A stretch of 64,000 bases of DNA from positions 1 to 64,000 of the forward strand of contig JAGCYH010000035.1 in NCBI GenBank assembly GCA_017960905.1. The letters are read 5' to 3'. This document shows positions 36,014 to 45,446 of this stretch, piece by piece. Position numbers and translations under genes: made by a program. The notes beneath the pieces were generated by a model. It saw only the letters and a list, made by a program, of their open reading frames with translations, had not been told where the DNA came from and did no database searches. Source of the stretch: Bacteroidales bacterium (GTDB lineage: Bacteria; Bacteroidota; Bacteroidia; Bacteroidales; Marinilabiliaceae). Each line of letters opens with the position of its first letter. Within the stretch, counting starts at the first letter, position 1.

Positions 36014-36997
36014 ATGCGTCAGTTATTTACAATATCATTGGCCGTAGGTTTGATTGCCTCGGCCTGCAATTTAGACGAGAAAGAACAGCCCGCCCCGAAG
36101 ATTTATCTCCAGAATGAAGGAAACTACGAGATAGAGATAAACGACACGGTAACTCTCTCGCCTAAAATAACTTACGATTACGACTCAAAATACAGTTGGA
36201 AAATCAACGACACTAAAGTTTCCGACGAACTCGACTATACTTTTGTGGCCAAAGAGCTGTCGGACTTCGTGCTGACTTTCACAGTGGAGACGAGCAGCGG
36301 TTCCGACGACCGAAATATTAATATTTCGGTCGTGCGCAACATCGATTTTGAGTCGTTCGACAACTTTACCGCACCTAAGTCAAAAACGCTGGTAAGCCAC
36401 ACCGACACTACCGAAGGCTTTGCGTGCAAAGGCTTGCTCTTCGCCAACACCGAGATAACCGATTCAGTGCAATTGGCGAAGAATTTCGCCAATTGGAACG
36501 GCTTCGCTTTCAGCAACTTATCGGCTATCACCAACACCGTTTCGACAAAAGCCATAGGCTGCGCCTACGACAGCCGAAAGACGTCGAACTACTTGGTAGC
36601 CAACACAAAAAACAGCGCTGCCAAAGTCGACTTCGGCGGTCAGAAACACACCGTAAAATCAATCGACGTGGCCAACGACAATTTAGTATATCTGATAAGC
36701 AAATACGGCTACGGCGTAACCGACACCACGGCGCTGCTCAACTACTTCGGCACCGACGACCGTTACACGCTGATAATAAAGGGTTTAGATGAAACAGGCA
36801 ACCAGATTTCGGCCGTAGAATACGACCTTATCGACTGCCGATTCCAGAATCCGGCCAAATACATAAGAGTTAACGAGTGGCAGACCATTGGTCTGACAGC
36901 TCTCGGACGCGTCAGCGCTTTGTCGTTCGAAATCACAAGCACGCAGGACAAATACCCGTATTTGTTCTGCCTCGACAACATAAAACTGCAAAACTGA
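36014..36997 (+). CDS. DUF4465 lipoprotein with N-terminal PKD-like domain
   Basis: The 327-residue lipoprotein (lipobox IASAC, Cys18) has an Ig/PKD-like domain (about 30-115) and then a DUF4465-type beta sandwich: SFDNFTAPK, NWNGFAFSNL, YLVANTKN and the end YPYLFCLDNIKL are diagnostic. Such proteins are surface exposed in Bacteroidales. Some relatives sit in vitamin B12 uptake loci, but no B12 riboswitch or BtuB is nearby here, so the ligand is open. It is the second gene of the TlpA-like operon. Confidence 0.75.
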   Translation: MRQLFTISLAVGLIASACNLDEKEQPAPKIYLQNEGNYEIEINDTVTLSPKITYDYDSKYSWKINDTKVSDELDYTFVAKELSDFVLTFTVETSSGSDDRNINISVVRNIDFESFDNFTAPKSKTLVSHTDTTEGFACKGLLFANTEITDSVQLAKNFANWNGFAFSNLSAITNTVSTKAIGCAYDSRKTSNYLVANTKNSAAKVDFGGQKHTVKSIDVANDNLVYLISKYGYGVTDTTALLNYFGTDDRYTLIIKGLDETGNQISAVEYDLIDCRFQNPAKYIRVNEWQTIGLTALGRVSALSFEITSTQDKYPYLFCLDNIKLQN

Positions 36998-37061
36998 GCG
37001 ACAAAGCGACAACTAAATATAAAACACAACGTATAAACAGAACGTATTTAATTATAATATA

Positions 37062-37349
37062 ATGAAAATAAACGCATTAGCAATACTTTTCGTTTTGTGT
37101 CTTCTCTTTACAAATTGTACTACAAGCAAATTCAAAGAGGTGAAAGAGGGAATGAGCGTCAACCAACTGAAAGAGCTGGTTGGCGAGCCTGATAGCATTC
37201 GCAATGATTTTTTCAACGAAGTTTGGTTTTACAAGACTCACATAGTATCAGTAGCCGACAGCACTGTATCGCTTGTGCAATCGATTGCCGAGATGAAAAA
37301 AGCTACTGCCGAGATGGAGCAGGAAGTCAAACAATTGCTCGACCAATAA
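37062..37349 (+). CDS. Small SmpA/OmlA (BamE)-like lipoprotein
   Basis: The 95-residue protein has a signal peptide with lipobox FTNC (Cys19) and the SmpA/OmlA fold start FKEVKEGMSVNQLKELVGEP, in which the GM-x-G-E-P pattern is typical of BamE-like small lipoproteins. A C-terminal helix of about 35 residues follows. It may help in outer-membrane protein assembly or be a stand-alone fold. It lies 64 bases after the DUF4465 gene. Confidence 0.65.
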   Translation: MKINALAILFVLCLLFTNCTTSKFKEVKEGMSVNQLKELVGEPDSIRNDFFNEVWFYKTHIVSVADSTVSLVQSIAEMKKATAEMEQEVKQLLDQ

Positions 37350-37367
37350 AAAAACTACTAAAAAGTA

Positions 37368-37397
37368 TTGCGGTTTAAACAATAACAGCTATATTTG
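37368..37397 (+). promoter_or_regulatory. Promoter of rho
   Basis: TTG (37368-37370), 19 bases and TATATTTG (37390-37397) fit the consensus. The leader before the ATG at 37518 is about 115 bases, long enough for regulation of rho by its own product, as in E. coli; it holds a small stem TTTTGC/GCAAAA with a GCAA loop near 37468. Confidence 0.7.
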
Positions 37398-37517
37398 CAC
37401 CGTTAAGTTACAGAACCAAGTAACAGCGTCAATCAAAAAACATATCATAATTCATTTTTGATTTTATTTTTTGCGCAAGCAAAATAAGAAGATAATAATG
37501 CTATAAAAATACCATAA

Positions 37518-39326
37518 ATGTACCAATTATCAGAGCTTAATGAAAAGCTGCTTATGGAGTTACGCGAAATAGCCAAAGGATTAGGCATTCGCAGAGTAGA
37601 ACAATACAAGAAGAAAGAATTGATAGCGAAAATCGACGAGGTACAGAACGCCTCTTCGACAGGAGCGGCACAACCCGCTGCTAATGAGAGCACACGAGGT
37701 CGGAAGACACAAAAAACTCAGAAAGAGCAGCCTGAAGCTGAACCAGCGACTGAACAGACGACAAAAGACAAAATCGGTGAGATTTTCAGCATGTTTGCCG
37801 AGAAAGAGCAGAAAGCGCAAGGACAGCAAAGCCGTCGCGGGCGACGCCCGCGACTTGCGCCACAGCCTGTGGCAAGCGCTTCGACAGGCCGCCAGAACGA
37901 GCCTGAGCAAAACGACAGCGCGGCTAACGCTACAAAACCGAAAGAAGACAATTATTCTATAGAAGAAATCATAAAACGCCAGGGCGGTGTGCCTCTCAAC
38001 GTCGACAACTACGACGACCTCGACGACGCCGAGCCCGACAACAGCGACTACGACTCGATGCCGAGCCGCCGCGAGGCCGACAACAACGACGCTGCGGCTA
38101 GCCGCAGCGAACTGTCGCTGCAAGAGCCTCAAAACTCACCGCGCCAGCGTATGCCGGAGCAAGGCGGCAGCTACGAACTGCGCGACCGCAACGCCAACTA
38201 CAACTTCGACGGCATAGTACAAGCCACCGGCGTACTCGAGCTCATGCCCGACGGTTACGGTTTCCTGCGCTCGTCGGACTACAACTACATAAACTCGCCC
38301 GACGACATCTACGTGGCGCAGTCGCAAGTGAAAATGAACGGTTTGCGCACCGGCGATACCGTAACATGCACCATACGTCCGCCACGCGAAGGCGAGAAAT
38401 ACTTCCCGCTTGTAAAAGTGCTCGCCATCAACGGCCGCCGACCCGACGAAGTGCGCGACCGCATTCAGTTTGAGCACCTTACGCCTATTTTCCCGAACGA
38501 GAAATTCAATCTCTCGCGCGGACAATATGCCAATCCATCGACGCGCATCGTCGACCTCTTCTCGCCTATCGGCAAAGGTCAGCGCGGATTGATTGTTGCA
38601 CAACCGAAAACAGGTAAAACAGTGCTGCTCAAAGACGTAGCCAATGTGATAGCCGAGAACCACCCCGAAGTGTACATGATAATACTGCTCATCGATGAGC
38701 GACCCGAAGAGGTTACCGACATGGCTCGCTCGGTAAATGCCGAAGTGATAGCTTCGACATTCGACGAGCCGGCAGAACGCCACGTGAAAATTGCCAACAT
38801 TGTGCTCGAAAAAGCCAAACGCATGGTGGAATGTGGCCACGATGTAGTAATACTTCTCGACTCTATCACGCGCTTAGCGCGTGCATACAACACCGTTTCG
38901 CCGGCTTCGGGCAAAGTGCTCTCGGGCGGTGTCGACGCCAACGCGCTGCACAAGCCGAAACGTTTCTTCGGCGCAGCCCGCAACATCGAAGATGGCGGCT
39001 CGCTCACCATCATTGCCACAGCCCTCACCGACACTGGTTCGAAAATGGACGATGTCATTTTCGAAGAGTTCAAAGGCACCGGCAACATGGAGCTTCAGCT
39101 CGACCGCAAACTGGCCAACAAGCGCATCTTCCCGGCTGTCGACGTCAATATGTCGAGCACACGCCGCGACGACCTGCTTCAGGACAAGGACACGCTCAAC
39201 CGCATGTGGGTTCTGCGCAACAAGTTCTTGGGCGATATGAACTCGCTCGAAGCTATGACGTTCCTTGTAGATAAGATTAAACAGACGCGCAGTAACGAAG
39301 AATTTTTAGTTACGATGAACTCGTAA
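37518..39326 (+). CDS. rho: Transcription termination factor Rho, long form with disordered insert
   Basis: The 602-residue protein is about 180 longer than E. coli Rho. The N-terminal Rho_N helices (about 1-40) are followed by a low-complexity Gln/Glu/Arg/Pro-rich insert (about 42-230), then the RNA-binding cold-shock-like fold ([15 protein letters not shown], near 237) and the RecA-like motor with Walker A ([11 protein letters not shown], near 360), Walker B ([13 protein letters not shown]) and the [22 protein letters not shown]-loop region. Rho from Bacteroides thetaiotaomicron was reported to need such an insert for phase separation in the gut. The order of domains is normal. Confidence 0.95.
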   Translation: MYQLSELNEKLLMELREIAKGLGIRRVEQYKKKELIAKIDEVQNASSTGAAQPAANESTRGRKTQKTQKEQPEAEPATEQTTKDKIGEIFSMFAEKEQKAQGQQSRRGRRPRLAPQPVASASTGRQNEPEQNDSAANATKPKEDNYSIEEIIKRQGGVPLNVDNYDDLDDAEPDNSDYDSMPSRREADNNDAAASRSELSLQEPQNSPRQRMPEQGGSYELRDRNANYNFDGIVQATGVLELMPDGYGFLRSSDYNYINSPDDIYVAQSQVKMNGLRTGDTVTCTIRPPREGEKYFPLVKVLAINGRRPDEVRDRIQFEHLTPIFPNEKFNLSRGQYANPSTRIVDLFSPIGKGQRGLIVAQPKTGKTVLLKDVANVIAENHPEVYMIILLIDERPEEVTDMARSVNAEVIASTFDEPAERHVKIANIVLEKAKRMVECGHDVVILLDSITRLARAYNTVSPASGKVLSGGVDANALHKPKRFFGAARNIEDGGSLTIIATALTDTGSKMDDVIFEEFKGTGNMELQLDRKLANKRIFPAVDVNMSSTRRDDLLQDKDTLNRMWVLRNKFLGDMNSLEAMTFLVDKIKQTRSNEEFLVTMNS

Positions 39327-39347
39327 CACTTTGTGTTCATATTGATG

Positions 39348-39383
39348 AAGGGCTGAAATCGGATGATTTCAGCCCTTTTATTT
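39348..39383 (+). terminator. Intrinsic terminator after rho
   Basis: A perfect 13-bp stem (39348-39360 with 39365-39377, loop GGAT) is followed by a T-rich run. Confidence 0.85.
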
Positions 39384-39404
39384 TGCCCATCGGAATGGCA
39401 CAAT

Positions 39405-39440
39405 AAAAAGACAGATGCTCAAAAGAGCATCTGTCTTTTT
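39405..39440 (-). terminator. Terminator of the TonB receptor gene
   Basis: A perfect 16-bp stem (39405-39420 with 39425-39440, loop AAAA) with T runs at the ends lies 17 bases past the receptor stop codon. Confidence 0.85.
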
Positions 39441-39457
39441 ATTTATAAATCAGATTA

Positions 39458-42400
39458 TTAGAATCCGAAGTTAACACCTACAGAATATACACCGCCGATC
39501 TTGTCGCCGTACGGAAATTCCTGTTTCTCGTTGTTGAGCATGTTGTGGCCGGTGAAGAATACTTCGAGGCCGTCAACCGGTTTGTAACCGAGTTTCATGC
39601 TGACAGTGAAGCGGTCGTCGAGATCTTCGGTGCTGTACTTGGTTTCGTAAGTACGTTTGCCGATGTAGTTACCATAAGCAGTGATATCTACTTTAGGTGT
39701 AGGTTTGAAAATCAAACCTACCATACCGTAAACCGAAGGAGTAGCTTTGTGTTTGTGGCCGTTAACAGTCTGAGCCTCATAAGGTTTCGAGTTACCGAAC
39801 GAGAATATGCCGTCGTTGTTGTACACGCCGTAACGTAAAGCATAGTAAGCGGCATATTGAGTATTATCAGAAGGATTAGCACTGTTCATCAAATTGTTGA
39901 GGAATGCTTCCTTATCAGCAGTAGCAGCATACTCAGCAGCTATTTGAGATACACGATTCTGATCAATATCACTCATTGCATATCCCAAATAAGTCTTATA
40001 CTTGTTGAAATATGTCTGGAAGTCAGCAGAAGCGAAATCAGGATTTGTAAGAACAGCCATCAATTGCTCTTCGGTGAAAGTACCACTTGCCATAAGCTCG
40101 TTGATAGCACCAGTTTGAATATCAGAAGCCATTTGAGGCACACTGGTAATCATACCGAAAATCTGACCGAGCTGACCGAGAATCTCAGCGTTCTGGTCGT
40201 AAGCGTAGTAGTTGTCGATTTCAGTCTTCTGAGCGTTGACATTGAACTTCGCGATAAGTTTCGGCGAGATAATCCAGTCAACATTCACACCGAAGCCCAT
40301 TTGTTTAACTTTATAAGGTAGCTCAGCATATTTAACAGTAGAGACGACGCTTGTGTTCTGCATGAAAGTAGTGAGCACATCGAGGTTCAACTCGCCATCG
40401 GTGATTGAGCGTAAACCGCTCAATGTCTCGAAGTTAGTCATGAAAGCGTAGAGTTTATCGGTAGGCATCACAACAGACGACTGGTGAGCTTTGAGTGCGC
40501 CATACTCCTCACTTGTTGAGTAGAATGCCTCAGCATCTACGAGCACGCTCTTCGAAGGACGCCAACGGTAGCCGAACTCAAAGTTCTTGATTTTAGCAAG
40601 AGGAGCTTCTGGGTCGGCCTGGAAGTTGATGGTATCGGGCGGCATCAAACCGTCGCGGTGCCATACATAGTCGGTAGAAGAGTTAACGACGTTGGCCGAA
40701 CGCATTGCAGTACCGTACGACGCACGAACGAAGTTATTCTCGTTAATCGAGTAGCTCAAACCGCCTTGGTACGATATGTTCCATTCGTCAGGAATATTGG
40801 TTTTATCGGCACGTACAGCAGCGATAGCACGGAAACCACCTGTCTTGTAGTCGAGGCGCAACGAAGGTGCTATATTGTCGAGGTTTACACGGGTGTTGTT
40901 GAGATAACCGCGCAAGCCACCGATTTTCTGTTTGTAACCATGCTCGTGGTACGACCATTCAAAGTTGTTCGGGTCGGCATAGTCATATTCAGGAACATAG
41001 TCGGTAAGGAAATACTTTTTGAAAGTGAAGCCCGGGTTAACAGTCAGGTCGCCAAATTCGAAATTATAATCAGCATCTAACTGCAAGTTGTTAACAAAGC
41101 ATTTGAAGCCAGGGATACCATTCTGGTAGTCCTGCGTACCACCCGAGTAGCTTGCGCTGAGGCTCAAGTCGTAGATGTGAGCATCCAAGTTCACATAGCC
41201 GGTTTTCGAAATACGCTCCGACATGGAGAACGGAAGTTCGCCAATAGGTGTCGTGTTGACACGCGACTGCTGATAACCGAGCGAGAGGTCGGCATAAATC
41301 TTGTCGTTCGGACGGAACGAGAAGTAAGAGTTGAAACCATACGATTTGCGCGACATACCTGGGTCGTCGAACATATCAACGATATCGCCTTGCGACTCGA
41401 GCACATCGTACAACTGATAGTCCATATTGTTGGCCAAACCTTTCAAGAACAGAGCAACAGTAGCTTCCGAAGCTTGGTCGGCGCCATACATAGCTTTGAA
41501 ACCAGCCGGATCGGCAGCTGCTTTAGCCTGCTGGATAGCATAGATGTTCTGTTTGAGCGATTCGGGCACATAGTTGGCAATTGCACCGAACGAGAAGGCT
41601 TGTTTAAGTTTCTGAATGTCAGTAGTTTTGTAATAACCACCATTCGAAGCGTCGATCAATTTGCCCTGAGCTATGTAAGCGCCTAACTGAGTAACAGGCA
41701 GACCTTGCTGAGCAGCAGCCCATTCAGCATGTGAGAGCTGAGAGTAGTAAATGCCGTGAGTAGGATAAACATAGAGCTCGTTGGTGTTACGACGACGGTA
41801 TTGCAGGTTGGCAGTTACGCCGAAGCTGAATTTGTCGTTGACAACCGAACGGTAAGCGATATCGCCTACGTAGTTCTCTTGTGTACCCATGTGGAAGCTA
41901 CCCTGAACAGTTTTCGAAGCTGCGTTGGTCTTCTCAGTGATGATGTTGATCACACCGTTTACAGCGTTAGGACCGTAGAGAGCGGCATTGGCGCCACGAA
42001 CCACCTCGATACGGTCAACATCTTCGATGCTGATCGGAAGGATATCGAAGTTGACGTTGCCAGTAGCGTAGTTGTGCGCTATACGGCCGTCGATCATCAA
42101 CAAGGTATTCGAGTTTTCGGTGTAGAGCATCATCTGGTTGTCGGGGATATTGTTCAAACCGCGGATATGCACGTCGTACATACCGTTCGATTTCTCTTGC
42201 ACAATCATACCCGGGATGAGGCGCAAAGCCTCTTCGATGGTGCTTATACCATAAGAGCGAATCTCTGCTTTGGTAATAACCGTCGAAGCGAGCGGCGATT
42301 TAAACGAGTCTTCCTCTTTTTTCGAAGCAGAAGCTACGTTTTTATTCATAATCATTGCAAACAGTTCATCGACGCTGGAAACGCCGAGTGTTTCAACAGC

Positions 42401-42541
42401 TTGCATCAAATCTTCGAGTGGCAAGTCTGAGAGCTCTTCAGTGCTCATGCTCAGAATCTGCTCCTTTGTCAGCTTGTTTTGCGCAAACGAACCTGAAGAG
42501 AAAAGTATTGCGCCAGCTAAAATTAAAGTTCTAAATTTCAT
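39458..42541 (-). CDS. TonB-dependent outer-membrane receptor with two large helical inserts
   Basis: The 1027-residue protein has a signal peptide (about 1-20), a helical segment with LSDLPLEDLMQAVETLGV (about 33-60), the plug (about 80-205: ASTVITKAEIRSYG, EALRLIPGMIV, DVDRIEVVRGANAALYG) and a 22-strand barrel ending GGVYSVGVNFGF. Two regions are unusual: about 260-395 and 785-905 are rich in Ala, Gln and helix-forming residues, where receptors usually have short loops. No SusD-like partner is present. A YfiR-like gene lies 11 bases upstream in the same operon. The ligand is unknown. Confidence 0.9.
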   Translation of the reverse strand: MKFRTLILAGAILFSSGSFAQNKLTKEQILSMSTEELSDLPLEDLMQAVETLGVSSVDELFAMIMNKNVASASKKEEDSFKSPLASTVITKAEIRSYGISTIEEALRLIPGMIVQEKSNGMYDVHIRGLNNIPDNQMMLYTENSNTLLMIDGRIAHNYATGNVNFDILPISIEDVDRIEVVRGANAALYGPNAVNGVINIITEKTNAASKTVQGSFHMGTQENYVGDIAYRSVVNDKFSFGVTANLQYRRRNTNELYVYPTHGIYYSQLSHAEWAAAQQGLPVTQLGAYIAQGKLIDASNGGYYKTTDIQKLKQAFSFGAIANYVPESLKQNIYAIQQAKAAADPAGFKAMYGADQASEATVALFLKGLANNMDYQLYDVLESQGDIVDMFDDPGMSRKSYGFNSYFSFRPNDKIYADLSLGYQQSRVNTTPIGELPFSMSERISKTGYVNLDAHIYDLSLSASYSGGTQDYQNGIPGFKCFVNNLQLDADYNFEFGDLTVNPGFTFKKYFLTDYVPEYDYADPNNFEWSYHEHGYKQKIGGLRGYLNNTRVNLDNIAPSLRLDYKTGGFRAIAAVRADKTNIPDEWNISYQGGLSYSINENNFVRASYGTAMRSANVVNSSTDYVWHRDGLMPPDTINFQADPEAPLAKIKNFEFGYRWRPSKSVLVDAEAFYSTSEEYGALKAHQSSVVMPTDKLYAFMTNFETLSGLRSITDGELNLDVLTTFMQNTSVVSTVKYAELPYKVKQMGFGVNVDWIISPKLIAKFNVNAQKTEIDNYYAYDQNAEILGQLGQIFGMITSVPQMASDIQTGAINELMASGTFTEEQLMAVLTNPDFASADFQTYFNKYKTYLGYAMSDIDQNRVSQIAAEYAATADKEAFLNNLMNSANPSDNTQYAAYYALRYGVYNNDGIFSFGNSKPYEAQTVNGHKHKATPSVYGMVGLIFKPTPKVDITAYGNYIGKRTYETKYSTEDLDDRFTVSMKLGYKPVDGLEVFFTGHNMLNNEKQEFPYGDKIGGVYSVGVNFGF

Positions 42542-42552
42542 TGTAAAATCTA

Positions 42553-43056
42553 TTAATCAACACTAGTACCTAAACTAATTAATTTGGCAGAAACCGTTAG
42601 TCCCTGCTTCTTAATGTTGTTGTTACTTATTTCAAAATTCAATTTACCGCCTTCACTCACAAAAGCGATACCGGCGCCGTTGGCGCACAAGCCTTTCTTA
42701 CCGCAAACGATAAGAGTTTTCTTGCCGTCTTGCGACGAAGTAAGATTGGCCACCAGATTACTCTTCGACTCGCCCAGGAAGATGATGTCCGACTGGGGCA
42801 GGTTGGAAACAGTAGCCACCTGATTGATAACAACCTTACGGTTGCCCACTCCTTTGGTCTTGGCCAGTTTTGTAAGTTCCGAACCAAGCTCGTTGTCACC
42901 TATTACAGTGATAACCAAGTCTTTGCTCGCGTCTTCGGCCGGCCAACTAATGTTTTTGGCAAAATTGTAAATGTAAAGAGCCTGGAACTGAGCCATCTGA
43001 GCTCCCGCCATACTACAAATAAGTGCCATTGCAATAGTTAATAAACACTTTTTCAT
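42553..43056 (-). CDS. YfiR-like (DUF4154) periplasmic protein
   Basis: The 167-residue protein has a signal peptide ending near residue 20 and the YfiR fold: QALYIYNFAKNISWP, LVITVIGDNELG, QSDIIFLGES, TLIVCGKKGLCANGAGIAFV and LNFEISNNNIKKQGL. In Pseudomonas YfiR inhibits the diguanylate cyclase YfiN. Here it is the first gene of an operon with a TonB-dependent receptor, a pairing also found in other phyla, and no GGDEF protein is near. Its job is probably linked to the receptor. I find no consensus promoter in the A/T-rich 450 bases upstream. Confidence 0.85.
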   Translation of the reverse strand: MKKCLLTIAMALICSMAGAQMAQFQALYIYNFAKNISWPAEDASKDLVITVIGDNELGSELTKLAKTKGVGNRKVVINQVATVSNLPQSDIIFLGESKSNLVANLTSSQDGKKTLIVCGKKGLCANGAGIAFVSEGGKLNFEISNNNIKKQGLTVSAKLISLGTSVD

Positions 43057-43512
43057 GTTAGATAAATTTGAATAATAATGGTTTGTTTAAGTTTATGAAA
43101 ATTATTTAATTAGAAATTTGTTAACGGTCATTATACGATACTTTTGCATATCCGGAATAATGATTGGTTAGCGTAGCTTTGTTAGATTTAAGTAATCATT
43201 CCCATACAATTAATTTTTTGTTTGTTTCATGTTGTTTTATATGTTTTTTCGGCTCTTATGTTTCGTTTTCGATACAAAAATCTTAACATTTATAGCCACT
43301 TTTATCTACGATAATTTAAAGCATCACTTCCGATAATAAATATTAAACATCTGTATGTAAAATAATTACACAATAAGAAATGGCATTATTTTTTTTTCTT
43401 CGCACAATTGCTTTTTTGTGACAGAAAATTCGGCAACCGAGAGTGGATTTACAATGGCTGATTTGAAGTGTTACTTCAAATCGGCCATAATAAAGACATA
43501 AAAACTAAACAA
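43057..43512. other. A/T-rich intergenic stretch upstream of the yfiR-like gene
   Basis: No gene is visible. On the plus strand two -7-like boxes (TACTTTTG near 43139 and TAGCTTTG near 43175) occur, pointing away from the yfiR-like gene with nothing to drive. On the minus strand I see no clean -7 element. The hairpin at 43454-43488 ends menC upstream of this. Confidence 0.4.
43454..43488 (-). terminator. Terminator-like hairpin after menC
   Basis: A 16-bp stem with one G-T pair (43454-43469 with 43473-43488) lies about 25 bases past the menC stop codon. The T tract is weak. Confidence 0.6.
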
Positions 43513-44583
43513 TTAGCTTATTGTTTTGACTGTTTCAATCACTTGTTCCACCGAAGGGTAATTCCGGGCGTCGACAAACAGTTTGTCGCCCGTGATTCTC
43601 AGTGGCAGGTCAATATTATTAACGTAGAGCGCGCCTGTGCCCAAACCTTGCGGCATTTGCGGTTTGAGCGTGGCGGTCCATTGTGCTATGGCGTTCAGTC
43701 CGATGTTCGACTCGAGTGCCGATGTAATCCAATATCCGGTATTTCGCTCTCTAGCCAGCGAAATCCACTCTTCGGCGCCGCTGATACCGCCGTGAAGCGA
43801 CGGTTTGAGCACAATGTACTGCGGCCTTATGGTATCGAGCAGACGCTGTTTCTCGTTGGGCTGGGCGACGCCGATGAGCTCCTCATCGAGGGCGATGGGT
43901 ATGGGCGACTGACGGCACAGGCGTGCCATCTCGGTCCACTGGCCAGCGCGGATGGGCTGCTCTATTGAATGGACATCGAACGCCGAGAGGCGCTCGAGCT
44001 TGCGAAGAGCGTCGGAAAGTGCGAACGCACCATTTGCATCGAGCCGAAGCTGTATTCGCGATGCGTCGTATTTGCTTCTAAGATGTTCTATAAGAGCTAT
44101 TTCCTTTTCGAAATCGATGGCACCGATTTTTATTTTCACGCAGTGGAAACCAAGTTGCAGTTTTTCGTCGGTACGGCGGAGCATTTCATCGAAAGAGCCC
44201 ATCCAGACGAGGCCGTTGATGGGTATGCCTTGTTCGCCGCTTGTAAGCGGCGAACTCCACAGCAGCCACGACTGCCGCTCCAGCTGTCTAAATGCCGTTT
44301 CGAGTCCGAAGAGCATCGACGGATACGGACGGAAGAGTTCGTAATCGATAGCAGATGTGCGACACACTTCGTCGCAAAGGCGACGAAGCACCACAGCGTA
44401 ATCGGCTGAATAGTCGCAACTTAAGTCGAGCAGCGGGGCGCACTCGCCCACTCCCTGCACACCTGTGCAGGTGTCGGTAGCCACGACATACCACACGTCG
44501 TGTGCGGTGTAAACACCGCGCGACGTGCCCGCTGGTTGCTTGAAATGTAACCTGTAAGGCAGTATTTCTATTCGGAGGCTCAC
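43513..44583 (-). CDS. menC: o-Succinylbenzoate synthase (enolase superfamily)
   Basis: The 356-residue enolase-superfamily protein has the catalytic Lys pair in FHCVKIKIG (near residue 147), metal ligands in LRLDANGAF (Asp), SIEQPI (Glu) and ALDEE (Asp), and ends TSALESNIGLNAIAQW, the Bacteroidota MenC pattern. It dehydrates SHCHC to o-succinylbenzoate in menaquinone synthesis. Other men genes are not in the window, and a dipeptide epimerase is the main alternative. The lipoprotein gene upstream ends 1 base before it. Confidence 0.8.
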   Translation of the reverse strand: MSLRIEILPYRLHFKQPAGTSRGVYTAHDVWYVVATDTCTGVQGVGECAPLLDLSCDYSADYAVVLRRLCDEVCRTSAIDYELFRPYPSMLFGLETAFRQLERQSWLLWSSPLTSGEQGIPINGLVWMGSFDEMLRRTDEKLQLGFHCVKIKIGAIDFEKEIALIEHLRSKYDASRIQLRLDANGAFALSDALRKLERLSAFDVHSIEQPIRAGQWTEMARLCRQSPIPIALDEELIGVAQPNEKQRLLDTIRPQYIVLKPSLHGGISGAEEWISLARERNTGYWITSALESNIGLNAIAQWTATLKPQMPQGLGTGALYVNNIDLPLRITGDKLFVDARNYPSVEQVIETVKTIS

Positions 44584-44584
44584 G

Positions 44585-45388
44585 CTATTTGGCTGCAGAG
44601 AGCACAGTTTCGAGGTCGTCTGACGAGAACGTTACATCGATAGTGCGGTCGGTGCCCTGCACTTTGTAGAGGTAAGCCATGCTGCGCTTTGTCTTGATGC
44701 ACGAGAGCAGTATGGCGCGGTTGGTAACGTCTTTGAGACCGGCCGAGATATTCATCTTGAGCAGATAGATATTAAGGTCGGCCATAAGCTCATCGGGGTT
44801 AGCAGTTTTGATGGCAAAATGATGCACGAGAGCTGTGTCGGCAACCTCTACATTAAGAATTGTCGTAAATTCGTCGAGCGCTTGCGGGAAGTCCTTGTTT
44901 TGGCGCTGCGCATAATCGTTAAGCACGCCGTCGGGGTCAGAATCGACCTTATCGACATCGACAATCGACTTGATGTCGTTGACGCTAATCAGACACTCGA
45001 CTTTCTCGTTCTGTTCGATGTCGTAATAGATGTATTTAATACCCGCTTCGGCTTCGAGCAAGTCGTTGAGCAACGACTTGGTATCTTCGAGGTTGCGGTT
45101 GTCGAACATTACAGCAGTCAGGCTGCGAAGCAACAGACCGCTTTTTTGGTATTTCTGTATGTCGAATGAGTCGGAATTGCAAATGACGTGATATTGCAGG
45201 TTATTTTTGAGAGAATCGTAGTCGATTTTGGTAATAGTGATGTCACCGATGTTGATCGGACAATCAACGTTGCTCGCTACTGCCATGTCGGCTATTTTCT
45301 TCGAGAATTTACTCTGGGAGCAAGCGACCATTGCGACAGCAACGATAGCTAAAAATAACGTTTTGATAGTCAAATAAATGCACTTCAT
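44585..45388 (-). CDS. Putative lipoprotein with duplicated domain, unknown function
   Basis: The 267-residue lipoprotein (lipobox VAMVAC, Cys23) shows two comparable halves: residues about 40-130 contain ITITKIDYDSLKNNLQYHV, and 160-260 contain LNVEVADTALVHHFAIK. Both carry a beta-strand followed by helices, which suggests an internal duplication. I do not recognise the family. It is placed between tRNA-Trp and menC on the same strand, 1 base from menC, and probably shares its transcript. Confidence 0.6.
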   Translation of the reverse strand: MKCIYLTIKTLFLAIVAVAMVACSQSKFSKKIADMAVASNVDCPINIGDITITKIDYDSLKNNLQYHVICNSDSFDIQKYQKSGLLLRSLTAVMFDNRNLEDTKSLLNDLLEAEAGIKYIYYDIEQNEKVECLISVNDIKSIVDVDKVDSDPDGVLNDYAQRQNKDFPQALDEFTTILNVEVADTALVHHFAIKTANPDELMADLNIYLLKMNISAGLKDVTNRAILLSCIKTKRSMAYLYKVQGTDRTIDVTFSSDDLETVLSAAK

Positions 45389-45411
45389 AGTTTTACAATT
45401 TTAAAATTAAA

Positions 45412-45440
45412 AATACTCAGATTAAAAGAATCTGAGTATT
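45412..45440 (-). terminator. Terminator of the tRNA-Trp transcript
   Basis: A perfect 12-bp stem (45412-45423 with 45429-45440, loop AAAAG) lies just after the tRNA 3' end on the minus strand and is followed by a T-rich tract. Confidence 0.8.
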
Positions 45441-45446
45441 GAGTTG

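Noticed and set aside
34574..37349. Possible cobalamin uptake locus around the DUF4465 lipoprotein
   Set aside because: No B12 riboswitch, BtuB receptor or BtuG-like protein is visible in the surrounding genes.
43139..43182. Plus-strand -7-like boxes in the gap before the yfiR-like gene
   Set aside because: Nothing that could be transcribed follows on the plus strand, and the region is A/T rich, so chance matches are expected.
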